NCBI GenBank assembly: GCA_001189075.1
Contig: LFCN01000006.1
Coordinates: forward strand, 124,001-188,000
Direction: 5' to 3'
Origin: Parcubacteria bacterium C7867-004
GTDB lineage: Bacteria; Patescibacteria; Paceibacteria; UBA9973; UBA2103
DNA: 64,000 nucleotides
The position numbers were made by a program, and so were the translations under genes. The notes below the pieces were generated by a model, which was not told the origin of the DNA, made no database searches, and was given only the letters and a program-made list of their open reading frames with translations. Shown here in pieces: positions 30,942 to 38,970 of the stretch (its first letter is position 1; each line of letters opens with the position of its first letter).

Positions 30942-31590
30942 GCTGCTTGCCTTTAAGGAGTGCGATACCAGCGTATGCGAGCGGGGTATAGAGGAGACCC
31001 ATAGCGACTTTGAAGAGCCACCACGTAATCATGATAGAGAGCAGGACCTCGTTCGGATAGATGCCGTAGAACGCGATACCCATGAAGAGCACGGTATCGA
31101 AGGCCTGCGACCAGACATTTGAGAAGAACGATGAGAGCCAGAAGCGGGACTTCTTCATCCGGTCCTTCGTGAAGAAGAAAGCGACGACATCCATGTATTC
31201 GCCTACTGCGTATGCAATCAAGGAAGCGATAGCGATGCGCAAGGATATGCCGAACACCTGGTCATAGGATGCCTGTACCCATGCGCCTTCAGCGGCCCAG
31301 GGCATCGCAATTGAGATCAGATTGTACGCGATAAAGAGCGCGGTCGAAATGACACCGGAAATCACGAAGAACTTTGCAATCTTCTTGCCGTACACCTCGC
31401 CGATGACGTCGGTCATGAGGAACACGACCGGGAACATGAATACGCCCACGGATAGATGCGAATCGAACAGGAACGGCATGATCTTCAGGCCAAGTGTGTT
31501 GGCCGCGAAGAGGGAAGTGAGGTAGATCGAGAGCGCGATGAGGACCCGCTTAAGCGAGCGTTCATCAAGAGCGGTTAGTGCGTGTGACAT
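30922..31590 (-). CDS. queuosine precursor transporter (YhhQ/QPTR family)
   Basis: 222 residues with six or so transmembrane helices. The family signature is VFLMTDVIGEVYGKKIAK, with AYAVGEYMDVVAFFF, SNVWSQAFDTVLFMGIAF and WWLFKVAMGLLYTPL. YhhQ-type VUT proteins import preQ0/preQ1 or queuine for tRNA modification. For an organism with few biosynthetic genes, uptake of the base fits a symbiotic lifestyle. No tgt or queuosine gene is seen nearby. It is first in a unit with the CofE-like gene. Confidence 0.88.
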   Translation of the reverse strand: MSHALTALDERSLKRVLIALSIYLTSLFAANTLGLKIMPFLFDSHLSVGVFMFPVVFLMTDVIGEVYGKKIAKFFVISGVISTALFIAYNLISIAMPWAAEGAWVQASYDQVFGISLRIAIASLIAYAVGEYMDVVAFFFTKDRMKKSRFWLSSFFSNVWSQAFDTVLFMGIAFYGIYPNEVLLSIMITWWLFKVAMGLLYTPLAYAGIALLKGKQHAGTAS

Positions 31591-31738
31591 GGATTGAGCG
31601 AATAGGGAAATAAAGAGATTCAGAACGGAATCCTATCCCGTGAATCCCGACCAGGTGCAGACGGTGCGTGAATGAAGCATTGTCGTCGAGTATACCCCTC
31701 GCGTTCCATATAAGGAAACATCCTTGGTGGTTTGCAAT

Positions 31739-31767
31739 GCCGTATATATGCGCGTACTGTTCGCCTG
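31739..31767 (+). promoter_or_regulatory. promoter of thrC
   Basis: TTGCAA, a 17-base spacer and TACTGT lie about 60-85 bases before the ATG. The 31591-31823 gap otherwise shows only a TATACT on the minus strand near 31690. Confidence 0.4.
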
Positions 31768-31823
31768 GATTGGGTGCATTCGCGCCTCGTCCTTTTCATC
31801 AACGCACAACGGGGGAGACCCAC

Positions 31824-33209
31824 ATGCGCTACTTCTCGACTCGCGGCGGGGCTCCGTCCATCACGTTCGGTGAAGCGGTTCTCGCCGGGCTCGCGCCCGA
31901 CGGCGGGCTCTATGTTCCGGAATCCTACCCGCAGTTCGGTCCTGCCGAGCTTGCTTCGCTTCGGGGAAAGGACTATCGCCGGGTTGCGTTCGCGGTCCTG
32001 CGGCGCTTCGTCGGGGATATGCCCGGCGATAAGCTTCAGGGGATCATCTTTGACGCCTACAACGATACCGCATTTTCTCCGGAGATCGTGCCGGTTCAGA
32101 GGCTCGAGGACAATCTCTGGCTCATGAACCTTTCGACCGGCCCGACGCTTGCGTTCAAGGATGTGGCACTCCGGCTCCTCGGTTGCCTCACCGACTACGA
32201 ACTCGGTAAGGTCGGCGGAAAGCTCAACATTCTCGGCGCGACGTCCGGGGACACGGGCTCGGCAGCAGAGCATGCCATGCTCGGCCGCAAGAACGTGAAC
32301 GTCTTCATGCTCTCTCCCAAGGGACGCATGAGCGCGTTTCAGCGGGCACAGATGTACTCGATCAAGGATCCCAGGATTCACAATCTGGTGATCGACGGTA
32401 ACTTCGATGTCTGTCAGAAGATCGTGAAGGATCTGATGGCTGATGCTAAGTTCAAAGCCGACTATAGTATCGGCGCCGTCAACTCCATCAATTGGGCCCG
32501 TATAGCGGCTCAGGTCGTCTATCACGTGTGGGGCTATCTTCAGGCGACTAAGTCAGCAGGTCAGAAGATCGACATTGCTGTCCCGTCGGGCAATTTCGGG
32601 AACGCAATCTCGGCGCACGTGGCTCGCTCTATGGGCGTGCCGATCAGGCGCATCGTCATCGCGACGAATGAGAACGACGTGCTCAACGAGTACTTCTGTA
32701 CGGGCTTGTATCGCCCGCGCGGAAGCGACGAAGTCCACGAGACCACAAGTCCGTCTATGGACATCGCGTCGGCCTCGAACTTCGAACGACTCATGTTCGA
32801 TGCGGTCGGGCGTGATCCCCAAACCCTGCGGGATCTGTGGGGCACCGGCTCGTTCAACTTGAAGCTCGATGATCTCGGCTTCGGCGCCGGATTCCGTTCC
32901 GGCTCCGCTAACCAAGCGGAGGTGATCGAGACAATTCGCTTCACGTTCGATAAGTGGGGTCGCGTCATCGATCCCCATACTGCAGTGGCCATGAAGGTTG
33001 GTCTCGACTATCTGTCGGCCGACGTCCCGCTCGTTATCGCGGAAACCGCGTCGCCGATGAAGTTCGAGAACACCATGAGCAAAGCCATCGGCGTCAGGTT
33101 CTTCCGGCCATCGCGATTCGAGGGTCTCGAAAAACGCCGCCAGCACACTGTTGAGTTTGCGGCAGATGCGGCTCTGGTTCGTGCGTTCATCGAAGAGTAT
33201 GCGATCTGA
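31824..33209 (+). CDS. thrC: threonine synthase
   Basis: 461 residues. A PLP enzyme that converts O-phosphohomoserine to threonine. It starts MRYFSTRGGAPSITFGEAVLAGLAPDGGLYVPE. The Schiff-base lysine is in GPTLAFKDVALRLLG and the phosphate-binding loop is GATSGDTGSAAEHA. The start at 31824 is set by an SD (GGGGGAG, 6 bases away), unusual in this window, and by homology; upstream in-frame ATGs are rejected. No other threonine-pathway gene is present here, so the substrate source is unclear, as is often seen in reduced genomes. Confidence 0.93.
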   Translation: MRYFSTRGGAPSITFGEAVLAGLAPDGGLYVPESYPQFGPAELASLRGKDYRRVAFAVLRRFVGDMPGDKLQGIIFDAYNDTAFSPEIVPVQRLEDNLWLMNLSTGPTLAFKDVALRLLGCLTDYELGKVGGKLNILGATSGDTGSAAEHAMLGRKNVNVFMLSPKGRMSAFQRAQMYSIKDPRIHNLVIDGNFDVCQKIVKDLMADAKFKADYSIGAVNSINWARIAAQVVYHVWGYLQATKSAGQKIDIAVPSGNFGNAISAHVARSMGVPIRRIVIATNENDVLNEYFCTGLYRPRGSDEVHETTSPSMDIASASNFERLMFDAVGRDPQTLRDLWGTGSFNLKLDDLGFGAGFRSGSANQAEVIETIRFTFDKWGRVIDPHTAVAMKVGLDYLSADVPLVIAETASPMKFENTMSKAIGVRFFRPSRFEGLEKRRQHTVEFAADAALVRAFIEEYAI

Positions 33210-33220
33210 TCGTGCCTCAT

Positions 33221-33250
33221 AAGCTTCCGAGTAATCGGGAGCTTTTTCTT
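33221..33250 (+). terminator. terminator after thrC
   Basis: AAGCTTCCG (33221-33229), loop agtaat, CGGGAGCTT (33236-33244) with one T-G pair, then TTTTCTTTT. Confidence 0.75.
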
Positions 33251-33258
33251 TTGTAAAC

Positions 33259-33291
33259 GAAAAGCGTCCGGCACGAGGCCGAACGCTTTTC
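33259..33291 (-). terminator. terminator of the 33312-33611 gene
   Basis: GAAAAGCGT-c-CGG and CCG-a-ACGCTTTTC flank a 7-base loop; on the minus strand it ends in TTTTC. Confidence 0.6.
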
Positions 33292-33311
33292 CCGAATGGA
33301 CTTCTAAAAAA

Positions 33312-33611
33312 TTAGCGAGCCGGAGGAATCGTCACGGTGCTCGAAGCCTTCGTTATGTCCTTGCTGAAATCCTTGAGGATATCAGCGAGCTCATCCAGAT
33401 CCTTCTGGCAGCGCTTCTTACTGAGGTCGTCAGTGTTAGCGCAATTCTTGCGGATCTCGTCACGCTGCGCGGCAATCTCTTCCTTGCCATCCTGAAGCAC
33501 GGTATCAAGGTCCCGCTTCGGGTTCATGATGAAGTACACGCTGATGACCAGGAGCACGGCGAGGATGCCGGCGACGGTCCAGGCGAGTGTAAGCTGTTTC
33601 TTAGTATCCAT
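33312..33611 (-). CDS. single-pass membrane protein, 99 aa
   Basis: A short N-terminus (MDTKKQL), one transmembrane helix (AWTVAGILAVLLVISVYFIM) and a charged helical domain outside (DGKEEIAAQRDEIRKNC, KKRCQKDLDELADILKDFS), with two Cys that could pair, ending in STVTIPPAR. No domain recognised. The Lys/Glu/Asp pattern suggests a coiled coil. It is monocistronic with its own terminator. Confidence 0.6.
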   Translation of the reverse strand: MDTKKQLTLAWTVAGILAVLLVISVYFIMNPKRDLDTVLQDGKEEIAAQRDEIRKNCANTDDLSKKRCQKDLDELADILKDFSKDITKASSTVTIPPAR

Positions 33612-33716
33612 ATTCTTTTTGTTGTTTGATTAGCTACTGTGCGGGACTGTACGCCCCAGGTGCTGAAGCGTTCATGAAGTATATCGTGGGGTATAGTTAC
33701 GAGGAACCTCATCACC

Positions 33717-34085
33717 ATGAACACAACCTACGTCCCGGGCGTGTGCAATATCGGTCCTGAAGAGATCAAGGGAAGACGCGCTTCCGGATGGTTCGGTCTC
33801 GTCCTCACCATCGCTGTGGGTGCCGTCCTCATCATGCTGCCGGTCTCTCCCTGGACGCGACTCGTCCTCTTCTTTCCGGCTGCCATAGGAGCGCTCGGGT
33901 TCCTCCAAGCAGGATTCCACTTCTGCGTCGCATACGGCACCCAAGGTCTCTTCTCCATGGGAAACGGTACCGAGAGCGTCTCCCAGCAGGAGTTTCGCAA
34001 ACAGGATCAAGTGAAGTCAGTGAAGATCATCACGTACTCCGTACTCATCGGTATCGTTGTCGCGGTCGGCTCAGTATTCATCTAG
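33717..34085 (+). CDS. small membrane protein, 122 aa
   Basis: Unrecognised. Three hydrophobic segments: GWFGLVLTIAVGAVLIMLP, LVLFFPAAIGALGFLQAGFHFC and IITYSVLIGIVVAVGSVFI. A conserved-looking loop GTQGLFSMGNGTESVSQQEFRKQDQVK joins the last two (quoted in part: GLFSMGNGTESVSQQEFRK). TATAGT (33692-33697) is upstream and GAGGA at 33701-33705 is a weak SD. It belongs to a run of three tiny membrane proteins. Confidence 0.6.
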   Translation: MNTTYVPGVCNIGPEEIKGRRASGWFGLVLTIAVGAVLIMLPVSPWTRLVLFFPAAIGALGFLQAGFHFCVAYGTQGLFSMGNGTESVSQQEFRKQDQVKSVKIITYSVLIGIVVAVGSVFI

Positions 34086-34169
34086 CGCCATTCCGTTCGA
34101 TTTCCTTAATGAACGCTTCACCGCGGATTCGTATACTCGATTCTGTTGTACATAACACGATATTGAGCT

Positions 34170-34388
34170 ATGGCCACAATTGTTAACAATCCCGGTTCGG
34201 GAGACGGAGGAGCAGGAGGATGGATCGTCGCCGGAGTAATAATCGTCGTTGTCGCCCTTATCGGCATCTTCGTCTGGCCGGGCTTCGGTCGTTCGGCCCC
34301 AGCGCCGGCCGCACCGACGCAGATAAACGTGCAGATCCCGACGCCTGAAGTCGGGGGAGGAGATGGAGGAGGCGCTCCCGCGCAATAA
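34170..34388 (+). CDS. small Gly-rich membrane protein, 72 aa
   Basis: A short Gly-rich N-terminus (NNPGSGDGGAGG), one transmembrane helix (WIVAGVIIVVVALIGIFVWPGF) and a Pro/Ala/Gly tail that includes TQINVQIPTPEVGG. Simple composition, no function assignable. It sits between two other small membrane proteins. Confidence 0.55.
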   Translation: MATIVNNPGSGDGGAGGWIVAGVIIVVVALIGIFVWPGFGRSAPAPAAPTQINVQIPTPEVGGGDGGGAPAQ

Positions 34389-34433
34389 GCGTCTGGAGCA
34401 CTAGTAATCAGGCTAACAAAAAACTACACTACT

Positions 34434-34685
34434 ATGGAATTTCTCATCTGGATCGTGTTCGGTGCTATCGCGGGATGGATTGCGTCGATGATCATGAAGA
34501 CGAACGGACAGCAGGGACTAATCCTCGATATCATCGTCGGTATTGTCGGTGCGGTGCTCGGCGGCTGGATCATGAACCAGTTCGGACAGGCGGGCGTGAG
34601 CGGATTCAATTTCTACAGCCTGCTCGTCGCGGTTGTAGGCGCAGTAGTGCTGCTCGCGATCGTGAAGATGATTCGTCGCGCGTAA
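34434..34685 (+). CDS. GlsB/YeaQ/YmgE family stress-response membrane protein
   Basis: 83 residues with three glycine-zipper-like transmembrane helices. It opens MEFLIWIVFGAIAGWIASMIM and continues GLILDIIVGIVGAVLGGWIM, the hallmark of the transglycosylase-associated/GlsB family of the cytoplasmic membrane. Members are induced by stress; the molecular role is unknown. Closed by a long symmetrical terminator. Confidence 0.85.
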   Translation: MEFLIWIVFGAIAGWIASMIMKTNGQQGLILDIIVGIVGAVLGGWIMNQFGQAGVSGFNFYSLLVAVVGAVVLLAIVKMIRRA

Positions 34686-34694
34686 GAATTGTTG

Positions 34695-34738
34695 TGAAAA
34701 AGGAAAAGACCGCCGAATGGCGGTCTTTTCCTTTTTCA
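34695..34738. terminator. bidirectional terminator between the GlsB gene and the kinase-like gene
   Basis: A 20-bp perfect stem beginning TGAAAAAGGAAAAGACCGCC (34695-34714), loop GAAT, complement to 34738. Confidence 0.9.
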
Positions 34739-34741
34739 TGT

Positions 34742-34900
34742 TTAAGAACGGATAAGCTCTGCTAGCTCCTCATCGCCAATCTCATCTGCACGCCGAAGCT
34801 GCGTTACAAATCGCTCATATAGTGAATCAAGCTTTAGGACGTCAGTGACGTTGCTTTTGAGAGCAATGCTTACAAACGCCGCCTTCCCGTCTGCGGAATC
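34742..34900 (-). pseudogene. in-frame 3' continuation of the kinase-like gene beyond a TAA
   Basis: After the TAA at 34901-34903 the same frame stays open for 52 codons (DSADGKAAFVSIALKSN ... GDEELAELIRS) to a second TAA at 34742-34744, just before the terminator. The sequence has ordinary protein composition. This suggests a recent nonsense mutation, readthrough or a sequencing error rather than untranslated DNA. Confidence 0.6.
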
Positions 34901-35506
34901 TTAGAGGTTGCGGAGCGATTGGATTTTCCGCTTGTACTCGACGATAGTTTGCGCTAGCTCTTGATTCGGTACGTGCGTAAATGCCTCGAGGGGCCGGGAA
35001 TCGAACTGGTAGGCTCCTACGTACTCTTCAGTATCGGGAGCACGCCCTCGGTGCCTGCCATCAAAATCGAATAGCGAATGAGAACCCTCCTTGAGGGAAA
35101 TGTTGTTCGGAAACCTCCCGGAGCTGTGGTCGTTGTCATTGAATATCGTCGAGAGAACGAGCATGTCGGCGTACTGTTCGGCAGGCGAAGTGGTGGCAAG
35201 TTCGCTTGCGCCCGAGTGCATGTCTTTCGAATACAGTCCTCCGTCCGGACCGCGAACGATATCCGCCACATTGCATGTTCCTTTTAGGAGAAGTGACCTG
35301 AAATGCTGTCGCTCCGGCATCTGGTGCTCTTTGATCTTATGAAAGGTATATCCGTCTGCGCTGTAGGTATCGCTCTTCCTACCGTTACCGTTTACAACGC
35401 CCTCGAACTCCAACTCGTCGGGATCCAGATGTTGGTAGTTAAAAGGATCTGCAGCCTCAAATTCTTTTGAGATTTTCTTCCGAGGAATCAATCCTTCTTG
35501 GTTCAT
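34901..35506 (-). CDS. kinase-fold-like protein, interrupted by an in-frame TAA
   Basis: 201 residues up to the first stop. The segment FNDNDHSSGRFPNNISLKEG followed by SLFDFDGRH resembles the catalytic loop (D-x-x-x-x-N) and the metal-binding DFD of phosphatidylinositol-kinase/HipA-like folds. N-terminal residues GYTFHKIKEHQMPERQHFRSLLL could hold the ATP-binding lysine. This is inference from short motifs. The start at 35506 fits TACACT (35513-35518) 6 bases upstream, divergent from the SRPBCC gene. The frame continues past the stop to 34742, so the full protein would be about 254 residues. Confidence 0.6.
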   Translation of the reverse strand: MNQEGLIPRKKISKEFEAADPFNYQHLDPDELEFEGVVNGNGRKSDTYSADGYTFHKIKEHQMPERQHFRSLLLKGTCNVADIVRGPDGGLYSKDMHSGASELATTSPAEQYADMLVLSTIFNDNDHSSGRFPNNISLKEGSHSLFDFDGRHRGRAPDTEEYVGAYQFDSRPLEAFTHVPNQELAQTIVEYKRKIQSLRNL

Positions 35507-35512
35507 GCGGGA

Positions 35513-35555
35513 AGTGTATCACCGTATTTTTCTTACTATAAAGGCGAGATATACT
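35513..35555. promoter_or_regulatory. divergent leaderless-type promoters
   Basis: TACACT on the minus strand (35513-35518) and TATACT on the plus strand (35550-35555) each end 6 bases before a start codon (35506 and 35562). Confidence 0.55.
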
Positions 35556-35561
35556 AGACAC

Positions 35562-36017
35562 ATGACAACGCAACACTATTCAATCCACATCAACGCACCG
35601 AAGGAGAAGGTTTGGAACACGATGCTCGATCAGGGCACGTATCGGGAATGGACGAGTGTTTTCGGCGAAGGCGGACGCTTTGAAGGCAGCTGGGATCAGG
35701 GTTCCAAGATTCTCTTCGTTGGAACGGATCCTGAGAGTGGAAAGGATGGGGGCATGGTTTCTCGCATCAAGGAGAATAGAGCGTATGAGTTCATCTCTAT
35801 CGAGCACCTCGGTATCATGAAAGACGGTGTCGAAGATACGACAAGCGAAGAGGCAAAGAAGTTTGCTCCCGCATACGAAAACTACACATTCAGCGAGAAG
35901 GAAGGCGGCACCGAACTGTCTGTAGATGTAGACGTCGCAGAGGAGTTTGCCGATTTCTTTACGGAGACGTGGCCGAAGGGTCTTGCAAAGCTTAAAGAAC
36001 TCTCCGAACAAGCCTAG
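35562..36017 (+). CDS. SRPBCC/AHSA1-like domain protein
   Basis: 151 residues forming one START-like (SRPBCC) domain: HYSIHINAPKEKVWNTMLD at the N-terminus, WDQGSKILFVG, and the final FADFFTETWPKGLAKLKEL helix. Such proteins bind hydrophobic ligands or, as Aha1-like proteins, partner proteins; no specific role can be given. The start at 35562, not an upstream in-frame one, is set by TATACT 6 bases away and by the domain boundary. Confidence 0.8.
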   Translation: MTTQHYSIHINAPKEKVWNTMLDQGTYREWTSVFGEGGRFEGSWDQGSKILFVGTDPESGKDGGMVSRIKENRAYEFISIEHLGIMKDGVEDTTSEEAKKFAPAYENYTFSEKEGGTELSVDVDVAEEFADFFTETWPKGLAKLKELSEQA

Positions 36018-36027
36018 TTTATCTCTA

Positions 36028-36063
36028 ATAGAAAACAGCCCGCGTACGCGGGCTGTTTTCTAT
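36028..36063. terminator. bidirectional terminator between the SRPBCC gene and ssrA
   Basis: ATAGAAAACAGCCCGCG (36028-36044), TA, and the complement (36047-36063), with A4/T4 tracts on both strands. It ends the SRPBCC gene and tmRNA. Confidence 0.9.
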
Positions 36064-36067
36064 TTAG

Positions 36068-36475
36068 TGGAGGTGGCGGGGTATGATCCCGCGTCCGAAT
36101 CCTGCTTTGAGAGCGAGTCTACGACGCGTAGCTACCGTTTGAGCTTCGGCAGGAACATAGGAACGGTTGCGAAAACGTTCCTGCCTGATCCCGTCTTTTA
36201 AGCCTGAGGAAGGGAAGCCTCAGATACCGATCTCGTAGAGAATTCCGCCCCGTTATCCGGCTACGAGAACCCGGGATAGCGAGACGTCGCTCAGGCGAAA
36301 GCGCGAAGCTTTTACGCGTAAGCGAACGCAAAATCCTTCATACCGAAGTACGGGGACTTTACGCTTGCAAGAGTGTTCTTGGCAAGTTTGATTGAATACG
36401 TTTTTAGGTGGTCAGTATCCTTCCACCGCGTCGCACGTCTCTCAAAGTACAAGACCGTCAAAGCCGGTCACCCCC
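36068..36475 (-). ncRNA. ssrA: transfer-messenger RNA (tmRNA)
   Basis: The 5' end GGGGGTGACCGGCTTTGACGG (complement of 36475 downwards) and the 3' end CCGCCACCTCC-A (to 36068) form the tRNA-Ala-like acceptor: GGGGGTG pairs with CACCTCC, with the G3-U70 pair that alanyl-tRNA synthetase needs. CCA is not encoded. The tag frame ends FAFAYA-TAA at 36312; reading back, the likely resume codon is GCC at 36381-36383 (A-K-N-T...), giving about 23 residues, longer than the 10-residue E. coli tag. The resume codon is a guess. The T-loop reads ATCATAC, without the usual TTC. It lies directly downstream of smpB. Confidence 0.92.
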
Positions 36476-36512
36476 GTTCTGCACTCAGTCAGGAGAATGA
36501 GTGCAGAACGGG
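36473..36512 (-). other. 15-bp hairpin joining smpB and ssrA
   Basis: CCCGTTCTGCACTCA (36473-36487) pairs perfectly with 36498-36512. On the minus strand its 3' arm runs into the first three G of tmRNA and no T run follows, so it looks like a processing site of a joint smpB-ssrA transcript rather than a terminator. Confidence 0.55.
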
Positions 36513-36523
36513 ACCGATCGAAT

Positions 36524-36967
36524 TTACTTCTGCCGCATCAAGCGATCGGCATCTTTCTTATCCTCAAGGCGCTTCATGCTTTCGCGCTTGTCGGCTTTGT
36601 TCTTACCGCGCACGATAGCTACTTTCACCTTGAGGTATCTGCCCGCATTATACACTTCTAAAGGCACTACTGTCAACCCTTTCTTCGACTCTGCGTCGAG
36701 GAGTTCCGCTATCTCCGACTTCTTGAGAAGCAGTTTTCGCGTCCGCTCAGGGTCATAGCTGGCGGGTGTGTTCGCCGCTTGATAGGGAGGAACGGTCATG
36801 CCGACGATGTAGGCTTCAGCGCCGCGGACGATAACCCGAGCACCATTAAGAGCGCCGTGCTTCGCGCGCAGCGCCTTCACCTCGTGCCCCGCGAGCTCGA
36901 GTCCTGCCGTGAACGTCTCGAGTATCTCGAAGCGGAGTCCAGCCTTCTTGTTTTCTATCAACGACAT
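36524..36967 (-). CDS. smpB: SsrA-binding protein SmpB
   Basis: 147 residues. It binds the tRNA-like part of tmRNA during ribosome rescue. It opens SLIENKKAGLRFEILETFTAGLELAGHEVKALR (parts: GLRFEILETFTAGLELAGHEVK) and has GARVIVRGAEAYIVGM, RTRKLLLKKSEIAEL and the C-terminal KVAIVRGKNKADKRESMKRLEDKK helix. The ATG at 36967 has TACGCT (36974-36979) 6 bases upstream. It is directly followed by ssrA on the same strand. Confidence 0.95.
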   Translation of the reverse strand: MSLIENKKAGLRFEILETFTAGLELAGHEVKALRAKHGALNGARVIVRGAEAYIVGMTVPPYQAANTPASYDPERTRKLLLKKSEIAELLDAESKKGLTVVPLEVYNAGRYLKVKVAIVRGKNKADKRESMKRLEDKKDADRLMRQK

Positions 36968-37008
36968 GAGACCAGCGTACAATATTTCCGCGAAAACGCT
37001 CGATATCG

Positions 37009-37014
37009 TATACT
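37009..37014 (+). promoter_or_regulatory. -10 hexamer TATACT before ftsH
   Basis: 9 bases before the ATG, giving a leader of about 3 bases. The smpB promoter lies 35 bases away on the other strand. Confidence 0.45.
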
Positions 37015-37023
37015 GCTTCGACT

Positions 37024-38949
37024 ATGGCATCCACTAAAAAACCGGCCGGAAAGCCCGCTCCGAGCCCGAAGAAGAAGGGAACGAAGACTCCGTCGAAGCT
37101 CCCTATGCCGGGAAGCGGGTTTACGGGGAACCTGCTTTCTACCGTCCTTGTGCTGCTTTTGTTCATCAGCCTCTACAGTCTTTTCCTCGGGAAGGACAAG
37201 GCGGTAGAGCCAGTATCGCTCTCGCAAGTAGCGGCCGACGTGAAGACCGGTTCCGTAACCGGCATCAAGGTAGCGGGGAATGAGCTCACGCTCACGTATG
37301 CAGACGGAACCCAGAAGAAGGCGATGAAGGATCCCGATGCCGCACTTCCCGAGACGCTCACCTCCTACGGCGTCACTCCCGAGCAGCTCTCGTCGTCCGG
37401 CATCATCATCGAGAGTGAATCCGGTTTCAAATACTGGTTCTTCAACCTCGCACCGATATTCGTCCCACTATTGTTCCTCGGCGCACTCTTCTGGTTCCTT
37501 ATGCGCAATATGAAAGGCGCGGGCATGCAGGCACTCTCGTTCGGCCAGTCGAAGGCAAGGATGATTGATCCGTCTGATACCAATCAGCGCGTGACGTTCG
37601 CGGATGTTGCGGGCGCCAAGGAAGCAAAGGAAGAGTTGCTCGAGATTGTGGACTTCCTCAAGAACCCGAAGAAGTTTCTCGATATAGGCGCACGTATCCC
37701 GAAGGGTATCCTGCTCATGGGCGCACCGGGAACGGGAAAGACATTGCTCGCGCGCGCGGTAGCAGGCGAGGCGGGTGTGCCGTTCTTCTCCATATCAGGT
37801 TCCGAGTTCGTTGAGATGTTCGTGGGCGTGGGAGCTTCTCGCGTTCGCGACCTCTTCCAGATGGCGAAGAAGACCGCGCCGTCGATCATCTTCGTTGATG
37901 AGATCGACGCAGTCGGCCGCGTTCGCGGTTCGGGAGTTGGTGGCGGAAATGATGAGCGCGAACAGACGCTGAACCAGATTCTCGTCGAGATGGACGGATT
38001 CGATCCGACCGAGAAGGTCATAGTCATGGCAGCGACCAACCGCCCTGACGTGCTCGACCCAGCGTTGCTGCGTCCGGGACGCTTCGATCGTCGCGTCGTC
38101 ATCGACCTACCCGATCGCAAGGATCGTCTTGAGATCCTCACGGTGCACGCACGCAAGAAACCGTTCGGTCCTGATGTGAACCTCGGTGTTATTGCGGAGC
38201 GCACCCCGGGATTCTCGGGTGCTGAGCTGTACTCGCTCATGAACGAAGGAGCGATTCTCGCTGCCCGCGAGAACCGCAAGGAGATAACCCAGTACGATCT
38301 CATCCGCTCCATCGAGAAGGTGATGCTCGGTCCGGAACGAAAGAGTCACTTGATGAGCAAAAAGGAGAAGCGCCTTACCGCCTATCACGAAGCGGGGCAC
38401 GCGCTGGTGGGTTCCGTGCTTGAGCACGCCGATCCAGTCCACAAGATCTCGATCATTAGCCGCGGACGTGCAGCCGGCTACACGCTCAAGCTTCCGTTTG
38501 ATGACCGTCGCATGCAGTCGAAGAAGACTTTTCTCGATGATATCGCGGGAACGCTCGGCGGCTACGTCGCGGAAGAGATGATCTACGGCGATGTCACCAC
38601 CGGTCCGTCCAACGATCTTGCGGTTATAACGGGACTCGCGCGAGACATGGTGGCTCGCTACGGCATGTCAGATACCCTCGGTCCCGTTGCCTTCAATGCA
38701 GATCGTGGAGAAGGAGGCGATCGCTACTCGCAGGATATCGCCGCGAAAATTGATGCCGAGGTCTCGAAGATAATCGAGGACGCGAAGGCGCGCGCACGCA
38801 AAGTGCTCGAGGCGCACAGGGGCGCGCTCGAGGCGATAACCGAGCGACTCGTTGAGGTGGAGACACTTGAGCGCGAAGAATTCGAGAAGATCCTGATCGC
38901 CAACGGCATCACGCCGAAGGTGAAGGAGGATGAGGACGTGATTGTCTAA
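37024..38949 (+). CDS. ftsH: ATP-dependent zinc metalloprotease FtsH
   Basis: 641 residues, normal. It is a membrane-bound AAA+ protease for misfolded and short-lived proteins. A Lys/Pro-rich N-terminus (~35 residues) precedes TM1 (LLSTVLVLLLFISLYSLFLG), the periplasmic domain and TM2 (IFVPLLFLGALFWFLM). The AAA domain has GAPGTGKTLLARA (Walker A), IIFVDEID (Walker B), and LLRPGRFDRR (SRH arginines). The protease site is HEAGHALVG, with the third ligand Asp in TGPSNDL. It degrades tmRNA-tagged proteins in many bacteria, and smpB/ssrA are its divergent neighbours. Confidence 0.97.
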   Translation: MASTKKPAGKPAPSPKKKGTKTPSKLPMPGSGFTGNLLSTVLVLLLFISLYSLFLGKDKAVEPVSLSQVAADVKTGSVTGIKVAGNELTLTYADGTQKKAMKDPDAALPETLTSYGVTPEQLSSSGIIIESESGFKYWFFNLAPIFVPLLFLGALFWFLMRNMKGAGMQALSFGQSKARMIDPSDTNQRVTFADVAGAKEAKEELLEIVDFLKNPKKFLDIGARIPKGILLMGAPGTGKTLLARAVAGEAGVPFFSISGSEFVEMFVGVGASRVRDLFQMAKKTAPSIIFVDEIDAVGRVRGSGVGGGNDEREQTLNQILVEMDGFDPTEKVIVMAATNRPDVLDPALLRPGRFDRRVVIDLPDRKDRLEILTVHARKKPFGPDVNLGVIAERTPGFSGAELYSLMNEGAILAARENRKEITQYDLIRSIEKVMLGPERKSHLMSKKEKRLTAYHEAGHALVGSVLEHADPVHKISIISRGRAAGYTLKLPFDDRRMQSKKTFLDDIAGTLGGYVAEEMIYGDVTTGPSNDLAVITGLARDMVARYGMSDTLGPVAFNADRGEGGDRYSQDIAAKIDAEVSKIIEDAKARARKVLEAHRGALEAITERLVEVETLEREEFEKILIANGITPKVKEDEDVIV

Positions 38950-38970
38950 CGACACTCGCACATAAAAGAA

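Noticed and set aside
36069..36512. CRISPR or other direct-repeat array
   Set aside because: The repeats seen in the window are inverted (hairpins) or pilin gene duplicates; no regularly spaced direct repeats were found.
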